DNA of 64,000 bases from Dendrolimus kikuchii (GCA_019925095.2 CM034411.1:14446001-14510000); one strand, 5' to 3'. Positions 42,995-54,660 are shown, numbered from the stretch's first letter. Made by a program: numbers and translations. Notes: generated by a model not told the origin, from the sequence alone.

Positions 42995-43640
42995 GTTGTC
43001 GCGAGAATCTACTTACCGCGAGGTGGTCGCTCGAAACACCTATGTCCGGGACGCCACTTATTGGAAATATAAACACGGTACTTTTGGACTACTTTGGTGC
43101 TGTCGTTATGGCTTTAAAGTGTACCCATTGCTTGCGTAATATATCGTCCAACTTGATATTGGTTCACATCGTCGTAGCTTTAGGTACTAATACAGACCTA
43201 AACGACACTCCCGTCATTTATTGCTGCTAGTTTGCTATTATGCTTTCATAATGCTGTTTTACAAAGGATCTAGCTGTTAAATACAATTCAAACTCCTCAC
43301 TCAAAAAGTATTTTTATTTGACCTATATCTTTAAGTTATTTCATTTATAGTATAGTCTTATTTATAGTATACTGAAGAGTGAGCTCCGATAGGGTGAAGG
43401 AACGAGATGGAATGCTCCTCCGTCTCAAAGGAAAGTCTTCCAGCGAGGATAATGTTATTCCTCGCAGGCCTAGGCCCATCTGTTATAGTTGAAATTTTGT
43501 ATATATTCTTTGTATGTTTCGGGAAACGTTTGTGACATCAATTATTGCACAGCGCCATCTATTGGCTTGTAAGTGTTTCAGTACAATAGTTTTAATGTTA
43601 ATTCATTAGTAAAGATTTTCTTAATAAAAAAAATGGCTTT
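42995..43640. other. unassigned DNA right of LINE remnant
   Basis: 43000-43230 is GC-richer with partly open frames, probably more LINE debris. 43240-43640 is AT-rich with nothing recognised. Confidence 0.3.
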
Positions 43641-43730
43641 TGAACCATACAATTGAAACAGAAAGCCAATTACAGGTTTTCGCGAATAAATCTTGTGTAT
43701 GTAACAAGCAGACATATAATTATAACTACA

Positions 43731-44033
43731 TACATACATACATAACTTCACGCCAGTTCCCTTGCGGGGTATTTTGGCTTATTCTTACACACCTCACTTG
43801 CTTCTTTGACATTCATAGCTCTTGTCATGCACGCTCGTCTGTTCTTAAGGCTCCTGACATCACCTTCTGCTGGTACACGATCAATTTGATCATGGCAGGT
43901 GTGTCGTGGCCTTCCACGACTTCTGCATCCATCCACTTTTGCATTGTATATCTGTTTAGTCATTCTTTCATCATGCATTCTTTCCACATGCCCGAATCAC
44001 CGGAGCATTCCTTTCCTTACCTTCTTCACCTTC
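43731..44033 (-). mobile_element. RTE-type LINE with 13 bp target duplication
   Basis: Minus-strand GHVERMHDERMTKQ... to PARELA with a 25 bp internal deletion and a (TATG)n tail at 43731-43742. aattataactaca at 43718-43730 and 44034-44046. Confidence 0.88.
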
Positions 44034-44250
44034 AATTATAACTACAGTACGTTATAAAACTAGTCATGAAAAAAATATGGCTTAAACGCCGCTTGGCTCC
44101 CGAATTACTAATCCTAAATGAGTCAACATTATGCTGCTTACTCATATTATACTATATAAACTATGTAGTAGAATAACGTTACTCTACTGATATTGTATTC
44201 TACCTATAATCTCTTAAGACTCTAAGTAGAATACGAAGCCTAGGTTATTT

Positions 44251-44532
44251 TTAATTTTTATTGCATGAGTTCAGCAGACAGGCAGACGGCCCGACATTTG
44301 CAACACGAAAGGTGCTACAAATGCGCTGCTGCTCTCTTAAGGGAGACTGGAACCTGGTCACTAATGTCGGAACACAAATCAAGGTTGTTATGGCGGCATA
44401 CTCTAGACCAGGGGTGGTAGCCATCCAGTCGGGCAAATACCGTACCACCTGGCTGTGGGTTGTTTTGTCGCCTCTTATGACAGGCCGCCTGGCCGCAGGA
44501 ATATGTGTTCTTTCTCCGTTCTTACACGGATG
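44251..44532 (-). repeat. family A SINE-like repeat, internally deleted
   Basis: ttattgcatgagttcagcag start, cttacacgga end. Lacks about 30 bp between acggccc and gacatttgcaac. Confidence 0.88.
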
Positions 44533-44544
44533 AAGGATCACGGA

Positions 44545-44860
44545 TCTCGCTGGATCGCTAGTGACCGAGGTAGGAACCAGCCCTCTGATCCTCCGAAGAG
44601 TCAATGAATCGTTTTGATAGATCTTTGTAGAGGCTCATGACCTCACGACCCCACGGTCCAAGCGTTTCAACAGCAAACGGCACTTGTTAGTGCTCTCTAT
44701 AGCTCTCACCGAGGGTTGCATATTTGCGCCGCTTGAATGACTCAGCTGTTTGCGCCGCCGAACCGGCCGATCTAGATGTGTTTGGTAAATCAGATGCGGC
44801 CAACGTGTCCATGCAGTTCGCATCCCACACCAAAGACTTGCGACTTCATCAAGGAATTAG
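44545..44860 (-). pseudogene. LINE ORF2 C-terminal remnant
   Basis: Minus strand: VWDANCMDTLAASDLPNTSR, then SAGSAAQTAESFKRRKYATL, VPFAVETLGPWGREVMSLYK and DLSKRFIDSS. Recognisable as the end of a LINE reverse transcriptase frame, broken by one shift near 44690. Confidence 0.6.
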
Positions 44861-44914
44861 AGTCATTGTCGTCAGTCACCATACATTAATATTATAGATT
44901 CATTATCGTCATCG

Positions 44915-45320
44915 TCAGCCATTCGCAGTTTACTGCTGGACGTAGGCCTCCCCAAGACGGCGTCACTCATCCCTGGCCTCTGATTTCCTCATCCAGCGCC
45001 TACCGGCGACCTTGCACAGGTCGTCGGTCCATCGGACTGGAGGGCGTCTGACACTACGTTTACCGAGACGCGGTCTCCACTCCAGGACTCGTCTGATCCA
45101 TCGGCCCACTGCCACTTCTAATTGCTAATTTTGCGAGCTATGTCGGTTACCTTGGTTCTCTTACGGATATCCTCATTTCTAATTTTATCCATTAGAGATA
45201 CACCCAATCTACCTCGCTCCATAGCGTGTTGAACTTGGAACTTGTGGACCAATACTGCCGTCAGTGTCCATGTCTCGGCCCCGTTGGTCAGGACAGGGAG
45301 GACGCACTGCTCGAAGTCTA
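44915..45320 (-). mobile_element. LINE 3' remnant, family C (longest copy)
   Basis: gccattcgcagtttactgct, ggacgtaggcctccccaaga, gtttaccgagacgcggtctc and aacttgtggaccaatactgc. See also 23425 and 58830. Confidence 0.6.
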
Positions 45321-45394
45321 TTATAGATTCCTTATATAAAATACCCTATTACTGTAATTATACATGGGGTTATCCAAGGCCTCTGCCATGATGA

Positions 45395-45480
45395 CTATAC
45401 AAGTACACCTGTCCAAGGCGACTAGGTGGCTTTCACACATCGACTATCTAGTCCCTCAAGTCGTAATTGCAATAAGCATA
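45395..45480 (-). repeat. SINE S2 body fragment
   Basis: cctgtccaaggcgactaggtg and ctttcacacatcgactatc resemble the minus-strand S2 copy at 48290-48335. Confidence 0.35.
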
Positions 45481-45822
45481 TGACCTCATACGCCATGGGA
45501 TAATATCAGATAAACAGCTGGGTAATTTAACCACACTATTATTTTATAATAAATAATGATATACAAATGTTTATACTTTTTACAAAATTCCCAGTAAATC
45601 AACACAAAAACAAATGTTACGCATTTTAGGCATTATGACTAAAACTTGATTAATTATTCGAATGAAATAAATCATGAAATTATATAAAATATATAACTTA
45701 AACATAAACATAATGAAACGTAAGAACTAATAGATTTTCCTTGTAAGTCAATTTTCGATGGTTGATGAATCAACCAAAATGATACATCTATACTTCTATA
45801 CTAATGTATAATCTTATACTTA

Positions 45823-47090
45823 GTCTGGCCATAAATACTGTTACAATTAAAAAGAAACAAAATATTCCATTTGAATTTGGTATCTGTCATTTTTATATGA
45901 CAATACAATACATTGTACAACATTTTGCGATATTAAAATGGAGTGGGGCGATAAAGAGAACCGAATCGCTGTGATTGCATTACACAAAGTAAGTTTGGAG
46001 TCAAATGCAATTTTTAAAACTCTCCATACGCTTGGTATTAGTCAAATGTTTGTGTACCGGGCTATTAATAGGTACAATGAGACCTCCTCTGTTTGTGACA
46101 GAAAAAGATCTGGTCGTCCACGTAGTGTTCGCACGAAAAAGGTGGTCAAAGCACTAAAGGAAAGAATTCGAAGAAATCCTGTCCGAAAGCAAAAGATTTT
46201 ATTTCGGGAAATGAAGATATCACCTAGAACCATGTCGCGTATTTTAAAAGATGACTTAGGATTTACAGCCTATAAGAGACGCACTGGTCATTTCTTGACT
46301 CATAATTTAAAAAAGAATAGGGTGGTAAAATCGAAACAACTACCGAAGCGGTACGCAAAGGAGGTCACAGAAAAAAATTGTTTACGGGTGAGAACATTTT
46401 TACAATTGAGCAACATTTTAACAAACAAAATGACCGTATTTATGCACAGAGCACTAAGGAATCTTCTCAATTTGTCGACAGAGTGCAACATGGGCATTAT
46501 CCGCCTTTAGTGATGGTTTGGTGGGGTGTTAGCTATAAAGGAGTGACTGAGCCATATTTTTGTGAAAAAGGTATCAAAACATGGGCACAAGTGTATCAAG
46601 ATACCATTCTTGAGAAGGTAGTTAAGCCCCTTAACAACACCATGTTCAATAACCAAGAATGGTCCTTCCAGCAAGACTCGGCGCCGGGTCATAAAGCTCG
46701 GTCCACGCAGTCTTGGTTGGAAACGGACGTTTCGGACTTCATCAGAGCTGAAGACTGGCCGTCGTCTAGTCCCGATCTTAATCCGCTGGATTATGATTTA
46801 TGGTCAGTTTTAGAGAGTACGGCTTGCTCTAAACGCCATGATAATTTGGAGTCCCTAAAACAATCCATACGATTGGCAGTGAAGAATTTTCGCATGGAAA
46901 GAGTGCGTGCTTCTATTGATAACTGGCGTCAACGTTTAAAGGACTGTATTGTAGCCAATAGAGACCACTTCGCATAAACTTTTTATATTTAAAATTCTTT
47001 TATATATATGTATTAAATTAACACACTGTAAAACTTATAAATGTTATTTGCAATAGAAAAAATTCTTTGTTACAATATTTATGGCAAGAC
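45823..47090 (+). mobile_element. mariner/maT-type DNA transposon, 1268 bp
   Basis: Terminal inverted repeats GTCTGGCCATAAATACTGTT (start) and, reversed, GTCTTGCCATAAATATTGTA (end), with three mismatches in 23. TA on both sides (45821-45822 and 47091-47092). A single transposase frame fills the element. Confidence 0.9.
45938..46977 (+). pseudogene. maT-type (DD37D) transposase, frameshifted
   Basis: Frame 1 from ATG 45938 has two helix-turn-helix regions (LGISQMFVYRAINRYNE; MKISPRTMSRILKDDLGFTA) and the GRPRSVRT linker. About 46355, in gcaaaggagg, one base is missing and the homologous reading continues in the next frame. There the first catalytic site reads FTGENIFT, where the family has FTDEK, so the Asp is Gly (GAT to GGT). 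The second Asp (QQDSAPGHK) and third Asp (SPDLNPLDY) are separated by 37 residues, giving the DD37D signature of the maT lineage. A frameshift and a lost catalytic residue make it inactive, but the decay is light. Confidence 0.88.
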
Positions 47091-47092
47091 TA

Positions 47093-47273
47093 GGTATATA
47101 TATTTAAAAGTGTTTGAACGCGATAAACTCCGAAACTACTCGACTGATTTTGGTGTTTTTTTTCATTTTGCTGGTTTTGCTGCCAACTTAAGACATAGGA
47201 TAGGTTTCATTTTAATTTATAATCAAATATTTTTTTTACTGAGCCACAGCAACGCGTGGCCGGGTGAGCTAGT
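47093..47273 (+). mobile_element. Helitron-like element
   Basis: cgaaactactcgactgattt in the middle and gccgggtgagCTAG|T at the end, with hairpin ccacagcaacgcgtgg. The 5' end is next to the mariner right TA, so the mariner probably jumped into it or beside it. Confidence 0.5.
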
Positions 47274-47275
47274 TT

Positions 47276-47466
47276 AACTATAAATGCGAAAGTTTGGATG
47301 GATGTTTGTTACTCAAAGGCGCCAGAAGGGCTGAACGGATCTGGATGAAATTTGGCACAGAGATAGATTATACTCTGGAATAGCACATAGGCTACTTTTT
47401 ATCCCGGAAAACGAACGGTTTCCGTGGGATAACATTAACGCGAGCGAAGCCAAGGGCAAAGGCTAG
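47276..47466 (+). mobile_element. Helitron-like element
   Basis: ctataaatgcgaaagtttgg near the start, gatctggatgaaatttggca, and ccaagggcaaaggCTAG|T at the end. It follows the previous one directly. Confidence 0.6.
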
Positions 47467-47506
47467 TGTAAACATATTTGTATTATTCAATGTCATGAAT
47501 ACGGTC

Positions 47507-47662
47507 AGGTGTCAGGAGCCTTAAGAACAGACGAGCGTGCATGACAAGAGTTATGAATGTCAAAGAGGCAAGTGAGGTGTGTAAGAATAAGCCTAAATGG
47601 CACTCTGTTGTTCGTGCCTACCCCGCAAGGGAACTGGCGTGAAGTTATGTATGTATGTATGT
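47507..47662 (+). mobile_element. RTE-type LINE, short, with 12 bp target duplication
   Basis: RSLKNRRACMTRVMNVKEAS to KWHSVVRAYPARELA and (TATG)n. atgaatacggtc at 47495-47506 and 47663-47674. Confidence 0.85.
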
Positions 47663-47830
47663 ATGAATACGGTCGTATCTTGTCAGTTATGTGACTTTCA
47701 ACAAAATTCATTCAATTTGGTATATCTCTATAATATAAGTATTATTGGAATTTTCACGTTTCATTTAACATTATATAATTTAATAACATTTATTATAAAT
47801 ATTTGTATGCTCCTATGTGAGCATAACATT

Positions 47831-48139
47831 TTTTTTTATTGCGCGAGCTTAGCAGACAGGCAGACGGCCTACTTGATGGAAAGCGGTTACCATCGCCTAT
47901 GGACATGCAACACAAAAGGTGCTACAAATGCGCTGCTGCTCTCTTAAGGGAGCCTGAAACCTGGTCACTAATGCCGGAACACAAATCAAGGGTGTTATGG
48001 CGACATAATATAGACTAGGGGTGGTAGCCATCCAGTCAAGCAAATGCCCTAGCACTTGGCTGGGGGTTGTTTTGTCGCCTCTTACGACAGGCCGCCCGGC
48101 CGCAGGAAATTGTATTCTTTCGCCGTTCCTGCACGGATA
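47831..48139 (-). repeat. family A SINE-like repeat
   Basis: tttattgcgcgagcttagca to cctgcacggata. Slightly diverged. Confidence 0.9.
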
Positions 48140-48211
48140 GAACATATGTACATTGTAACATATGTGCGAAATGCTACACCATGTTTTGCACGAATAAATT
48201 TAATTTGATTT

Positions 48212-48523
48212 GAAGGTCAATAACAGCCCATGAGGTCCCACTGCTGAACTCGGGCCTCATCTATTTTACGAAGAACATACAGTATACCAGCCACTCTTGT
48301 CCAAAACGTATTGGCAGGTTTCACACATCGGTTATCTTGATATAGAGATTTCATCGCGACGTTTTCCTTTAGTGTCATAAAGTGCTAATTATAACAATAT
48401 GCAGATTAAGTCTGAAAACTGCCAAAGTAGTACACGATTCCCGGCTAGGATTCGAACCCACGCCCGCGTCTCTTTTGGAAAGCAAGACTTGAGAACGGTA
48501 GTAAGTAACTAAGCTATCAAAAG
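48212..48523 (-). repeat. tRNA-derived SINE, family S2, near complete
   Basis: Minus strand: head with ttgatagcttagttacttac and box B gggttcgaatcctagccg; body with aaggaaaacgtcgcgatgaa and agataaccgatgtgtgaaac; end tgaggcccgagttcagcagt. Confidence 0.78.
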
Positions 48524-48777
48524 TCATTAAATAATTGACATACAAAGATTGAAATAATAATTTAAAAAAAACAGATATCTATATAATTAGTAAATAAAGA
48601 TAATAAATATTATCCAAGTTACATAAAAGGTACTTAATAAAATAAATCGGAACTAATTATTTAAATAATGACGATTAAGATCCTGCTTACTTGCACACCA
48701 GTGAAACTGGTAAAATGCACTGAACCATGTATTTCTAGGAATAACACCGGTATACAACTACATTTATGCAAGAATTT

Positions 48778-49092
48778 TATCCGTGCAGGAACAGAGAAAG
48801 AATACAATTTCCTGCGGCCGGGCGGCCTGTCGTAAGAGGCGACAAAACAACCCACAGCCAGGTGGTAGGGCATTTGCCCGACTGGATGGCTACCACCCCT
48901 GGTCTAAAGTATGTCGCTATAACAACCTTGAGTTGTGTTCCGGCAATAGTGACCAGGTTCTAGTTTCCCTTAAGAGAGCAGCAGCGCATTTGTAGCACCT
49001 TTGGTGTTGCAAATGTCCATAGGCGATGGTAACCGCATTCCATCAAGTGGGCCGTCTGCCTGTCTGCTGAACTACTGCAATAAAAATAAAAA
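48778..49092 (+). repeat. family A SINE-like repeat, complete
   Basis: tatccgtgcaggaacagaga to ctactgcaataaaaataaaa. Confidence 0.92.
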
Positions 49093-49094
49093 AA

Positions 49095-49660
49095 AGAATA
49101 AATATTTCATTTCATTTCAAAGAAAGAAATAAAGTAAGAAAGAAAGAAATGAAGAAAGAAAAATAGTTAATCGAATTGATTGGTTGAGTGATTGAAGTTA
49201 ATAATTATTGTTTAAATGTTATTTAATATTTTTTTATTTAGCGTTCCAATGAATATAATATTTAAATGAAAACCAAACTTAAAAGTCTAATTAGAGTTTT
49301 GGCTTTCTTACCCATTTTTCTTGCTGAGATCTAAAGTCCCGTTCATATTGAACACTTAGTTCTTATCACCATGATATCACCAATTTCACAAAGTTACCAC
49401 GAACATCATCACATTTTAAGACATGTATTTATTGTTTTTTTTTTTATCACATAGTTGATTATTTAACCCTTAGTCTGGTTTTACGATAGATGAGTTGTTT
49501 AAAATAAATTTATTTACAGAACTTCTTAGCTATATGTATAGTGTAACTTGTAAAAAAAATGTAATTTTGGTAAATTCATGCTCATATTACTTATAGGTAA
49601 TCTAGTAATTTCTTAAACCATTGTCTTAATTTTAGACAATTTCGTTACATTAAAAAAAAA
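49095..49660. other. AT-rich DNA with GAAA-type microsatellite
   Basis: 49119-49165 is a purine run (aaagaaag units). Nothing coding. Confidence 0.4.
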
Positions 49661-49679
49661 TGTTTTTTTTATAATTGTA

Positions 49680-50090
49680 ACCCCTTCAATGTACAATCGA
49701 GCACAAAACGCAAATTGCACTAAGTCGTGTAAAAAATGTAGTTTAAACGGTTAATAACTTTTTTTTAATAATTGTGATGATATAACTCTTTCAATCCACA
49801 ATCAAGTACAAAATTCGAAACACATGAAGATGTTTTAAAAAGTCTTTTAAAACGTTTAAAACTTTTTAAGAATTATGATGATGTAACCCTTTTCATGTAC
49901 ACTCGAGCACAAAATATAAAACACACTAGGATGTATAAAGTTTGTTTTACAAGTTTGAAAGATAAATATTTTAAAGAATTTTTCATGATTTCAAGGTTTC
50001 AATGTACAATCACGCACAAAACGCAAGACACGCGAAAACTTATTTAAAACTGTGTTTAAAAACTGTTTTTTTTTTAATGTGATGATCTCA
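49680..50090. repeat. four-unit tandem array, ~104 bp period
   Basis: tcaatgtacaatcgagcaca at 49686 recurs, diverged, at about 49791 (tcaatccacaatcaagtaca), 49893 (tcatgtacactcgagcaca) and 49999 (tcaatgtacaatcacgcaca). Each is followed by aaa(a)cgcaaaacac-like words, a run of aaaacgttt-type words and attatgatgatgtaac. Confidence 0.7.
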
Positions 50091-50328
50091 GTGTATCGAT
50101 ACAATAGATCACGGGATACTTAAGTGTATCAACTAGGCACGTGCTAGCGGGTCGGCGTGTGCGCATGAAACTGGTGTTTTTAAGTAAAAACTTATGGTGG
50201 TTACTTTTTTTGTGTAAAATACCAAAATTGTGTACCCCAATCGAACACCCCTCTCAGACTCGATTATTTGATAGGGGGCCCGTGTATTCGGCATAGGGTA
50301 GGTTTACATGGTGTTGGAATATCGTCCT

Positions 50329-50545
50329 CATATTTTTGTTGCGAAGCTGATAAATCGACAGACGACCTACCCAATGGAAAGCGGTTACCCTCAAGTATAG
50401 ACAATTACAACACCAGAGACGAAGCCAATCTTTAAAATCGAATAGAGAGGATGAGATAGAGAGATAGACAGACAGGAAGAATGGAATAGAAGAGATGGGA
50501 CCCTATCCCATAGACAGAGTAGAGGGAGGGGAAGTGGTCCATCAA
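50329..50545 (-). repeat. family B-like repeat, diverged
   Basis: gaagctgataaatcgacagacgac, aaagcggttaccctc and a purine-rich gagatagagagatagacaga stretch, the reverse of the pyrimidine-rich centre of family B. Confidence 0.45.
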
Positions 50546-50595
50546 AATACTAACTAACGATTATAATAATGATTTTTGTAAAACATTTCTCTATC

Positions 50596-50907
50596 TATCC
50601 GTGCAGGAACGGAGAAAGAATACAATTTCCTGCGGCCGAGTGGCCTGTCGTAAGAGGCGACTAAACAACCCACAGCCAGGTGGTAGGGTATTTGCCCGAC
50701 TGGATGGCTACCACCCCTGGTCTAGAGTATGCCGCCATAACAACCTTGAGTTGTGTTCCGGCATTAGTGGCCAGGTTCCAGTCTCCCTTAAGAGAGCAGC
50801 AGCGCATTTGTAGCACCTTTGGTGTTGCAAATGTCCATAAGCGACGGTGACCTCTTTCCATCAAGTGGGCCGTATGCCTGTCTGCTGAACTCCTGAAATA
50901 AAAAAAT
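50596..50907 (+). repeat. family A SINE-like repeat, complete
   Basis: tatccgtgcaggaacggaga to ctcctgaaataaaaaaa. Confidence 0.92.
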
Positions 50908-50909
50908 CT

Positions 50910-51885
50910 TAAATAACGATAAGTGGTTAGTCATAACCTCTTGAGATATAATAAATATATTTTGGTAGAGATTCCAACAGTTTTAGTAGTAACTAGTCAG
51001 TATTTATTTCGCTGAAATTCTTATCTCCTATATTCACTGTATAGCATACTATATATACCTTGTATTCTTCGCTATCTTACAAAACGTTTCGAATTCTTCT
51101 ATATGTCACATATCTTTAAATTGTGGTCTTCTTATCATTTTGCTTTTAAAAATACCTGCACATGCTTCTACTTTCTATACCAACTTCTTCGATGTGCAGG
51201 TATTCTGCCCGACAATGTGAGACAGGAAGCCGCATATCATTTTCAAAAACGTGGTCAATGAATATTATCTTACGCTTTAATAAAGTTTTAGTATCTAATT
51301 ATATGTACACTAACTTATTTATCTATAACTACCTCACTTCTATGAATGCATGAATGTACTTTTATGTATGGTAAATCCTAAAAATAAAAGTGTACTTAAA
51401 AAAACTAATTATAAAATATACTGATATATACTTTATAATTAGTATTCATACTTAACAAAATAGTTGTATTATTCGTACATATAACATTTTTTGTACTAAT
51501 ACAAAAGCTTTGTGTTGGAAAGAAAGAAGACGAATAAAAATAATTTAATACGTATCACCATGTAAACCAAGCTTAACTCCAAACAATATTACATTGCTTT
51601 CCAAAAATATGGAAACACTATCGTAAGGGTGTCTTTGTAAACATTGTCTGTCTCTTTCTGACACACGTTATACTCTATCTCATCTCGTTCGTCGAAAATA
51701 TCTTTCATCTCTCTCTATCGCATGGGGTCATAATCTTGATTATGACTTATACTTGTAATAAATTTAACTTTTGCTTCCGACAATACTTTCTTTAGGATTC
51801 CTTGGGCATCATATAGATAATTTTAAAATACACTGATTTCAAATTAATTTAATAATTATTAATTAATTGTCATGAAACACAATTA
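50910..51885. other. AT-rich DNA, no gene recognised
   Basis: No frame or repeat recognised. Confidence 0.35.
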
Positions 51886-51886
51886 A

Positions 51887-52299
51887 AGCCGTAGTAACTA
51901 AGTGGTTAGAGCACTAGCCTTCCAAAGTAAAAGGGCGTGGATTCGAATCTTGACTGGAAAGCATGCACTACTCTTATACAGTTTTTGGACCGAATTCTAT
52001 CCGTGCAGGAACGGAGAAAGAATACAATTTCCTGCGGCCGGGCGGCCTGTCGTAAGAGGCGACAAAACAACCCACAGCTAGGTGGTAGGGCATTTGCCCG
52101 ACTGGATGGCTACCACCCCTGGTCTAGAGTATGTCACCATAACAACCTTGTGTTGTGTTCCGGCATTAGTGACCAAGTTCCAGTTTCCCTTAAGAGAGCA
52201 GCAGCGCATTTGTAGCACTTTTGGCGTTGCAAATGTCCATAGGCGATGGTAACCGCTTTCCATCAAGTGGGCCGTCTGCCTGTCTGCTGAACTCCTGCA

Positions 52300-52345
<46 letters not shown>

Positions 52346-52460
52346 ATGTCCATATTGTTACAATTACATCGTGGTAACGCTAAAGGAAAACATCGTGATG
52401 AAACCTGCACATCGAGATAACCGGCGTTTCAAACCTGCCAATCCGCCTTGGAAATCATAA
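51887..52460 (+). repeat. tRNA-derived SINE S2 split by family A
   Basis: Head: box A taactaagtggttagagca and box B ggattcgaatcttgactgg (51896-51957). The body resumes at 52344 with gaatgtccatattgttacaa and aacatcgtgatgaaacctgc to caatccgccttgg. The 5' gaat before the insert and gaat after it look like its target duplication. Confidence 0.8.
51998..52343 (+). repeat. family A SINE-like repeat, youngest copy
   Basis: Complete, ending in an unbroken run of 42 A (52302-52343), flanked by gaat on both sides. The pure A tail implies recent retrotransposition. Confidence 0.93.
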
Positions 52461-52539
52461 CAAATCATCAAGTCTTCCTTTACACAATTTATTTATCTTA
52501 TTTTTCTTTTACCTTTAAACTTATATCCATCGATCTTCT

Positions 52540-52760
52540 AGTTTATACTTTTTGAAACTTGCCTTTCATCCCTCTTCATTGTAATGTCTATACACATCCA
52601 TCTCAACATTCTCATCTTAGTTGAGTGGAGACGTTTCTGGTCCACTACTTTTGTGGCCCAACATTTGAAACCGTATAACATGACCGGTCTCAGTAGATTT
52701 ATGTATATATCTGAATATATACATAAATCTAATACAACGCCCCAACGCACTAAAATGGTG
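52540..52760 (-). pseudogene. RTE/BovB-like RT fragment
   Basis: Minus strand: LLRPVMLYGFKCWATKVVDQ, then KRLHSTKMRMLRWMCIDITM and KRD. Typical RTE thumb region (RPAMLYGSECW ... MRMLRWMCG). Not overlapping in sequence with the (TATG)n family. Confidence 0.7.
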
Positions 52761-52922
52761 AACTAAAATGATATGCGACACACTAATGCCACTCAAACTA
52801 AAGGGTCAGAACATTAGTGTGTCACATATGACTTCAGTTACCTGTCTCCACTTTAGCCATGCTACATTTATTCTTCTCCTTACTCACTTCTCTATGTTGC
52901 CTATATTCTATATTGCCGGCGA

Positions 52923-53153
52923 TTGGGAGTTCATCCACACTTCCTGGACACTTGGAAGTCCTCCACGGTACGTGGCGGACGCTCCTTCATAACATACGGA
53001 TCCGGGTTATGGAATGAACTCCCTCCCGTGGTTCTCCCAGAGCGCTACAATATGGGGCTCTTCACAAAGAGCGTGAACAGATACCTAAAGTCTCAACGGG
53101 GTAAGCAACGCATTGGTTCCCTTAGTATTGCAGATGTCCATGGGCGAAGGTAG
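52923..53153 (+). pseudogene. CR1/Jockey-type LINE ORF2 C-terminus
   Basis: RSFITYGSGLWNELPPVVLP, then YNMGLFTKSVNRYLKSQRGK and SLSIADVHGRR before a stop. The LWNxLP motif and ADVHGRR end are typical of these frames. Confidence 0.7.
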
Positions 53154-53409
53154 CCACCTCCCTAAAAAACTCACCATTACTTTGCAGCATTGAACCAAGG
53201 TCCCTGAATTTATGTTCAATAGTACCCAATAAAAATATTATAGCTTTGAATAATTCTAACCACTAAAGTACTAGACCTGAAACGACTCCACTCAGCTGAG
53301 GTGAGAATGTTGAGTTAAATGTGTGGTGTTACAAAAATGGATATGGAGAAATAAGGGGATAATTGAAAATTGCATCCGTGATTGAAAAATTGTGGAAAAA
53401 GTCTTTTTT

Positions 53410-53637
53410 TATTTATTACATGATTTCAGCAGACAGGCAGACGACCCACTTGATAGAAAGCGGTTACTATCGCCTATGAACATTTGCAACACCAAAGGTG
53501 CTACAAATGCGCTGCTGCTCTCTTAAGGGAGACTGGAACCTGGTCACTAATGCCGGAACACAACACAAGGTTGTTATGGCGGCATACTCTAGACCAGGGG
53601 TGGTAGCCATCCAGTCGGGCAAATGCCCTACCACCTG
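53410..53637 (-). repeat. family A SINE-like repeat, truncated
   Basis: From atttattacatgatttcagc to gggcaaatgccctaccacctgg, where it stops; the 5' ~75 bp is missing. Confidence 0.88.
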
Positions 53638-53639
53638 GC

Positions 53640-54420
53640 GATGTATGGTACGGAGGATGTATGCTATTATAAAGGAATATAGAAGGAAAAGACATATTGT
53701 GTCGACCCCAAATTGTTTAAAGAAGGTAAAAGAATAAAAGGAGTATTTAATCATTGTTCGGAACCCATGCACCAAAAAACTCTCACTTTACATGATTCTT
53801 TCAAGAAAAAAAAAGGAAGGCACAAACTTGTATTATTATTTCGCATAAACAACGCAAGGGGGCGCGTTTTTCGCGGAAATATTTTTTCTCCACCCCGAGT
53901 GGAAAGTTTTATATTAAAAACTGTAAAAACAAGTTTAATTACTTGTTTTGAAGGGAGGAGAAGGGAGGTGGACATCAATTTACCATATTAAAAGTGTTGT
54001 ATTAAAAATATGACGGGAAGCAGCTTCTGTTTTAATTTTCAAATGGATTGTAACTTTGTTCTTAGGGCTCCCTAGCCATTTTAGCAAAAATTTAATTCTG
54101 CCTATTTTTTTTTTTGAGAACGCTGGGTGATGCATTTGCGCATATCCTCAGGCCCCGGGGGATGCCACCAAGGGGTATGTGGGATTCCCGGCTGCTGGTG
54201 TTGCACATAAGCTTCAACGTTATAGCTTGCAAGCACCGACCGCCAGACTATCCACTAAACCTTCCAGCGTCCCTCCGCATCATAAGGAGGCTCCACGGGA
54301 CCATAACCATGGGTATGACTGCCGTTACAGCCCCTTCCAACAACATTGTGTAGGTCTAATCATTGGTTTAAACTAAATTGTTATTAAAATATTACACATA
54401 ATAATTATGTAATTAGTATA
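53640..54420. other. unassigned DNA; GC-rich patch 54110-54350
   Basis: 54110-54350 stands out (ccccgggggatgccaccaag, aaggaggctccacgggacca) and is open for 79 codons without a recognised domain. Probably a retroelement fragment. Confidence 0.3.
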
Positions 54421-54429
54421 TATCTAACA

Positions 54430-54657
54430 CTAGCTGTGCCCGCGACGTCGTCCGCGTGGAATTTGTTTTCAAAACCACCCCATTTTGAAACATTCTTCAT
54501 TGGTGCTCCGCTCCTATTGGTCTTAGCGTGATGATATATAGCCTATAGCCTTCCTCGATAAATCGGCTATCTAACACTGAAAGAATTTTTCAAATCAGAC
54601 CAGTAGTTCCTGAGATTAGCGCGTTCAATGAAACAAACGCTTCAGCTTTATATATTA
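54430..54657 (-). mobile_element. small Helitron-like element
   Basis: ctagctgtgcccgcgacgtc at the left, ttcagctttatatattagta at the right. Same family as 62390-62628 in the other orientation (attggtgctccgctcctatt). Confidence 0.75.
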
Positions 54658-54660
54658 GTA

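Noticed and set aside
42903..43139. Apparent + strand exon (ctctag acceptor, open 78 codons, SVLEALDEFQCRFCE...)
   Set aside because: The reading continues a LINE ORF2 C-terminus from 42328 once the RTE insertion is removed, and no partner exons or domain were found.
49680..50090. CRISPR-like array
   Set aside because: Repeats are diverged ~104 bp units with no unique spacers, in a eukaryotic context.
52221..52460. Frame with a long polylysine run
   Set aside because: It is the 42 A tail of a family A repeat read as codons.
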